Below the pieces are notes generated by a model. That model did no database searches. It had not been told where the DNA came from and was given only the letters and a program-made list of their open reading frames with translations. From Methylophilus sp. 14 (lineage in GTDB: Bacteria; Pseudomonadota; Gammaproteobacteria; Burkholderiales; Methylophilaceae), in NCBI RefSeq assembly GCF_015354345.1, contig NZ_JADKYS010000002.1:496001-560000 (forward strand): a stretch of 64,000 bases of DNA, given 5' to 3'. Shown piece by piece: positions 60,637 to 64,000 of the stretch. Position numbers and translations under genes: made by a program. Position 1 is the first letter of the stretch. Each line of letters begins with the position of its first letter.

Positions 60637-63600
60637 ATGAACGCACCTGTTAACGCAGATTTGTTAAAGCACAATTCTACTCCTCTCACGCGTTTACGCG
60701 AAATTCCGTACAACTATACTTCATTCTCAGACCGCGAAATTGTCATTCGGTTTCTGGGGGAAGAAATTTGGGGCATTTTGAATGCCTTGCGCGCTGAGCG
60801 CAAAACGGGACGTAGTGCACGCATGCTGTTTGAGGTGCTGGGCGATCTGTGGGTGGTTTCCCGCAACCCCTACCTGCAAGATGACTTGCTGGAGAATCCC
60901 AAGCGCCGCAAAGCCCTGATCGAGGCCTTGTATCACCGAATTTCTGCGATTGATGAACGCAGTAGCGGTAACGACAAAGTGCAGAAGCTGGTGACTGCGG
61001 CGACCAAAGCGGTAGAGAAATTTGCTGAAGACTTCAAGCAAACCGCCGATTTGCGTAAAAAAGCCCTGGCCAAACTGACCAAGTTTACGCGCAAAGATAA
61101 TGTGCAGTTTGATGGTCTGGCACGTGTATCACATGTGACCGACGCGACCGACTGGCGTGTCGAGTATCCGTTTGTGGTGATTAACCCGGATACAGAAGCC
61201 GAAATTTCCTACCTGGTGCGTGCGTGTATCGAATTAGGCTTAACTATTATCCCGCGTGGCGGCGGTACTGGTTATACCGGTGGCGCCGTGCCGTTGACGC
61301 CTTTGTCTGCCGTCATCAATACCGAAAAACTGGATCAGCACACCGGCGTGCAAATGCGCACCTTGCCTGGCGTCTCACGCCAGGTGGCCACCATTGAGTG
61401 TGGCGCCGGGGTGGTGACACGCCGCGCCATGGACGCCGCCACTGCGGCCGGATTGGAATTTGCCTGCGACCCAACCTCTGCGGATGCCTGTTGCATTGGC
61501 GGTAACGTCGCCATGAACGCCGGTGGTAAAAAAGCTGTGCTGTGGGGCACCGCGCTGGATAACCTCGCCTCATGGCGCATGGTGACGCCAGATGCGACCT
61601 GGCTGGAAGTGGAGCGCCTGGACCATAACCTGGGCAAGATTCACGACATCGACCTGGCGCGCTTTAAAATCAGCCGCTACGACATTGATTTCAAGAACCT
61701 GCTGTCCGAGCCAGAGATTCTCGAAATTCCTGGTCCTAGCTTCCGTAAAGTCGGCCTGGGTAAAGACGTGACTGACAAGTTTTTGTCTGGTTTGCCTGGC
61801 GTGCAAAAAGAAGGTTGTGATGGCCTGATTACGTCAGCCACCTTTATTCTGCATCGCATGCCCAAGCATGTGCGTACCATTGCGCTGGAATTTTTCGGCA
61901 ATGTGTCGCATGCCGTACCTGCCATTGTTGAAATCAAAGACTACCTGGATGCCACGGCCAAACAAGATCCGGCCGTGATCATGGCTGGCCTGGAGCACAT
62001 GGATGAGCGCTATGTGAAGGCCGTGGGTTACGCGACCAAGGCTGCACGTCAGCAACGCCCGAAAATGGTGTTGTTGTGCGATATCGCTTCTGATGACGAA
62101 AACGCTGTCGGTGAAGTGGCGTCTGCCGTGGTGCGTATGTGTAACGCGCGTAACGGTGAAGGCTTTATTGCCGTCTCGGCTGAGGCGCGTAAAAAATTCT
62201 GGTTAGACCGTTCACGCACGGCGGCGATTGCGCGTCACACTAACGCCTTTAAAATCAACGAAGACGTGGTGATTCCGTTGCCACGCCTGGGCGAATACTC
62301 TGATGGCATTGAGCGCATTAACATCGAGCTCTCCATCAATAACAAACTGCGCCTGGTCGATGAACTGGAAGCGTTTGTGTCTGGCGACCTGCCATTGCAG
62401 CCGGACGAAGACGGTAACGCCGACCCTGAAGGTGTGAAATCCAAGCAGAATATTGCGCTGCAATTATTGCGCGATGTACGTGCCAAATGGCGTTTGTTGT
62501 TAAACACGCTTGATGAGCCTGTAGCGGTGTTGGGCGAGTTGGGCAAAGCGTTTACGCAATACGACAATGTGTTCCGCGCCGTGCAGTCTTACGATTTGCG
62601 CGTGTCCTGGAAGCGTGAACTCAAGCGCCCGATGGCCGATATTTTTGCGGGTCGCGAATTCCAGAAGATTCTGGATAAACTGGACGAAATCCAAAAAACC
62701 GTATTGAAGAGCCGCGTATTTATCGCGCTGCACATGCACGCCGGTGACGGTAACGTGCATACCAATATCCCGGTCAACTCTGACGACTACGGCATGATGC
62801 AAGATGCGCACGCCGCGGTGGCACGGGTGATGGATCTGGCACGTAGCCTCAATGGCGTGATCTCAGGTGAGCACGGCATTGGTATCACCAAAATGGAGTT
62901 TTTGGATCAGGCGACCATTGATACGTTTGCCAAATACAAAGCCAAAGTAGACCCGGAAGGTCGCTTTAACAAGGGCAAGCTGATGGCTGGTTCCGGGCTG
63001 GAAAATGCCTACACGCCGAGCTTTGGCTTGCTGGAACAAGAGTCCATCATCATGGAGCAATCTGCCATCGGCGAGATTGCGGATGATATTTCTGACTGCT
63101 TGCGTTGCGGTAAATGTAAGCCTGTGTGCTCTACCCATGTGCCACGTGCGAACCTGCTTTACTCACCACGTAACAAGATTCTGGGTACTTCGCTGCTAAT
63201 CGAAGCCTTCTTATACGAAGAGCAGACGCGTCGCGGCATTTCACTCAAGCATTTTGATGAGTTCAACGATGTCGCTGACCATTGCACGGTCTGCCATCGC
63301 TGCGAGAAGCCATGCCCGGTCAATATCGACTTTGGTGATGTGTCAGTGAAGATGCGCAACTTCCTGCGCGAACAGGGTAAAAAGAAATTCAACCCTGGTA
63401 CTGCGGCAGGGATGCTGTACCTCAACGCCAAAGATCCGGCGACGATTAAATTGCTGCGCGGCACCATGATAGGCATGGGCTACAAGGCCATTAACGTAGC
63501 CAATAGCCTGGCCAAAAAGTTTGGTCTGCTCAAGGACAAGAAAGCGCCGCCAGCGACCGTAGGCAAGCCTGAAATCAAGGCGCAGGTGATTCACTTTATT

Positions 63601-64000
63601 AATCGCCCGATGCCGAAGAAGATGCAGTCCAGGACCTCGCGTGCGATGCTGGGCGTGGAAGATGACACCATGATTCCGGTCATTCGGAATCCGCAAAAGG
63701 TGACCGAGGATTCGGAAGCCGTGTTCTATTTCCCAGGCTGCGGTTCCGAGCGCTTGTTCTCTAACGTCGGCCTGGCCACGCAAGCCATGCTGTACGAAGT
63801 CGGCGCGATCACCGTATTGCCACCAGGCTATCTGTGCTGCGGTTACCCGCAAACCGCGTCTGGCAACCACGACAAAGGCCAAGAGATTACGGCGGATAAC
63901 CGCGTGCTGTTCCACCGTGTCGCCAATACACTCAATTACCTGGATATTAAAACGGTGATTGTGTCTTGCGGGACTTGTATGGATCAGTTGCAGAAATACG
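60637..64000 (+). CDS. DUF3683-type FAD/FeS oxidoreductase (truncated by window edge)
   Basis: The frame opens at ATG 60637 and remains open to the end, so at least 1121 residues are visible. The N-terminal DUF3683-like region ([23 protein letters not shown]) is followed by an FAD-linked oxidase (GlcD-like) domain with [20 protein letters not shown]. Then come two 4Fe-4S motifs ([11 protein letters not shown] and [13 protein letters not shown]) and CCG-type cysteine domains ([21 protein letters not shown]). It oxidises an unidentified 2-hydroxy acid or related donor and passes electrons to Fe-S centres. Such fused proteins are common in betaproteobacteria, including methylotrophs. Its substrate is unknown to me. 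Confidence 0.87.
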   Translation, partial: MNAPVNADLLKHNSTPLTRLREIPYNYTSFSDREIVIRFLGEEIWGILNALRAERKTGRSARMLFEVLGDLWVVSRNPYLQDDLLENPKRRKALIEALYHRISAIDERSSGNDKVQKLVTAATKAVEKFAEDFKQTADLRKKALAKLTKFTRKDNVQFDGLARVSHVTDATDWRVEYPFVVINPDTEAEISYLVRACIELGLTIIPRGGGTGYTGGAVPLTPLSAVINTEKLDQHTGVQMRTLPGVSRQVATIECGAGVVTRRAMDAATAAGLEFACDPTSADACCIGGNVAMNAGGKKAVLWGTALDNLASWRMVTPDATWLEVERLDHNLGKIHDIDLARFKISRYDIDFKNLLSEPEILEIPGPSFRKVGLGKDVTDKFLSGLPGVQKEGCDGLITSATFILHRMPKHVRTIALEFFGNVSHAVPAIVEIKDYLDATAKQDPAVIMAGLEHMDERYVKAVGYATKAARQQRPKMVLLCDIASDDENAVGEVASAVVRMCNARNGEGFIAVSAEARKKFWLDRSRTAAIARHTNAFKINEDVVIPLPRLGEYSDGIERINIELSINNKLRLVDELEAFVSGDLPLQPDEDGNADPEGVKSKQNIALQLLRDVRAKWRLLLNTLDEPVAVLGELGKAFTQYDNVFRAVQSYDLRVSWKRELKRPMADIFAGREFQKILDKLDEIQKTVLKSRVFIALHMHAGDGNVHTNIPVNSDDYGMMQDAHAAVARVMDLARSLNGVISGEHGIGITKMEFLDQATIDTFAKYKAKVDPEGRFNKGKLMAGSGLENAYTPSFGLLEQESIIMEQSAIGEIADDISDCLRCGKCKPVCSTHVPRANLLYSPRNKILGTSLLIEAFLYEEQTRRGISLKHFDEFNDVADHCTVCHRCEKPCPVNIDFGDVSVKMRNFLREQGKKKFNPGTAAGMLYLNAKDPATIKLLRGTMIGMGYKAINVANSLAKKFGLLKDKKAPPATVGKPEIKAQVIHFINRPMPKKMQSRTSRAMLGVEDDTMIPVIRNPQKVTEDSEAVFYFPGCGSERLFSNVGLATQAMLYEVGAITVLPPGYLCCGYPQTASGNHDKGQEITADNRVLFHRVANTLNYLDIKTVIVSCGTCMDQLQKY

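Noticed and set aside
60727-64000. Many long minus-strand ORFs in the last 3.3 kb
   Set aside because: They are shadows of the single plus-strand DUF3683-type frame, which is open from 60637 to the edge and has clear FAD and Fe-S motifs.

Overview
The window looks like the chromosome of a Gram-negative betaproteobacterial methylotroph, probably Methylophilaceae. The right third (about 47.7-64 kb) is an ordinary, more GC-rich backbone. It holds cytochrome c5, ApaH, an OlsB/OlsA-type pair for ornithine lipids, a HemJ/CopD-like protein, a TlpA-type thioredoxin and a very large DUF3683-type FAD/FeS oxidoreductase. The left three quarters (1-47.6 kb) is visibly AT-richer accessory DNA and stops at a tRNA-Arg(CCG) gene (47666-47742). 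This is what an integrated island, or several nested ones, would look like. The left border is outside the window. Genus-level placement is inference.

Region 1 (1-23.8 kb) is a volatile organic sulfur and sulfide oxidation locus. Its centre is an SBP56-type methanethiol oxidase (mtoX) in the characteristic order mtoX - SCO1/SenC - MauG-like diheme peroxidase - PCuAC copper chaperone. Methanethiol oxidase yields formaldehyde (the food of a methylotroph), H2S and H2O2. Genes for handling H2S lie alongside: sulfide:quinone oxidoreductase, an ETHE1/Blh-type persulfide dioxygenase, a SulP anion transporter, the end of a TsdA/SoxA-like cytochrome and two DsrE-like proteins. A FadL-type outer-membrane channel could admit the hydrophobic substrate. 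A further operon encodes OsmC, rhodanese, a GcvH-like lipoate-binding protein, a dedicated lipoyl synthase LipA, dihydrolipoamide dehydrogenase and a nitroreductase-like protein. A DsbA/FrnE-AhpD-like pair follows. I read this as a lipoamide-linked thiol, persulfide or peroxide pathway.

Region 1 carries its own control circuit. A sigma-54 activator gene (12814-14151) sits in the middle. Good -24/-12 promoters precede sqr, mtoX, fadL and osmC. TGTCA-N4-TGACA palindromes lie upstream of fadL and osmC, and a related palindrome lies upstream of mtoX. A TetR regulator has matching ATACC-N8-GGTAT sites before its own gene and before dsbA. No DMS monooxygenase gene is visible.

Region 2 (23.8-29.3 kb) looks like a copper-acquisition locus: a DUF2946 protein, two PEP-CTERM proteins and an OprC/NosA-like TonB-dependent receptor with a CxxxM motif and an HxM motif. 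It plausibly supplies copper to the copper-dependent MtoX.

Region 3 (29.3-36 kb) is a patchwork: a frameshifted gene, a ProQ/FinO protein, a small coupled membrane protein, a PEP-CTERM protein, a lipoprotein, two XRE regulators, and a tyrosine integrase with an excisionase-like gene.

Region 4 (36.0-47.5 kb) is a five-gene, tightly overlapping operon with a giant DEAH/DUF1998 helicase (DruE-like), a DUF4338 protein (DruA-like), a CoiA-like zinc protein and two proteins I do not recognise. It is a Druantia-type anti-phage system in an apparently permuted gene order.

Region 5 (47.7-64 kb) is the backbone described above. It also contains a nucleotidyltransferase, a PEP-CTERM 'choice-of-anchor' protein, TSUP and ChrA transporters, a PfkB kinase, a TetR/SRPBCC divergent pair with two clear operators, and the truncated DUF3683 oxidoreductase at the right edge.
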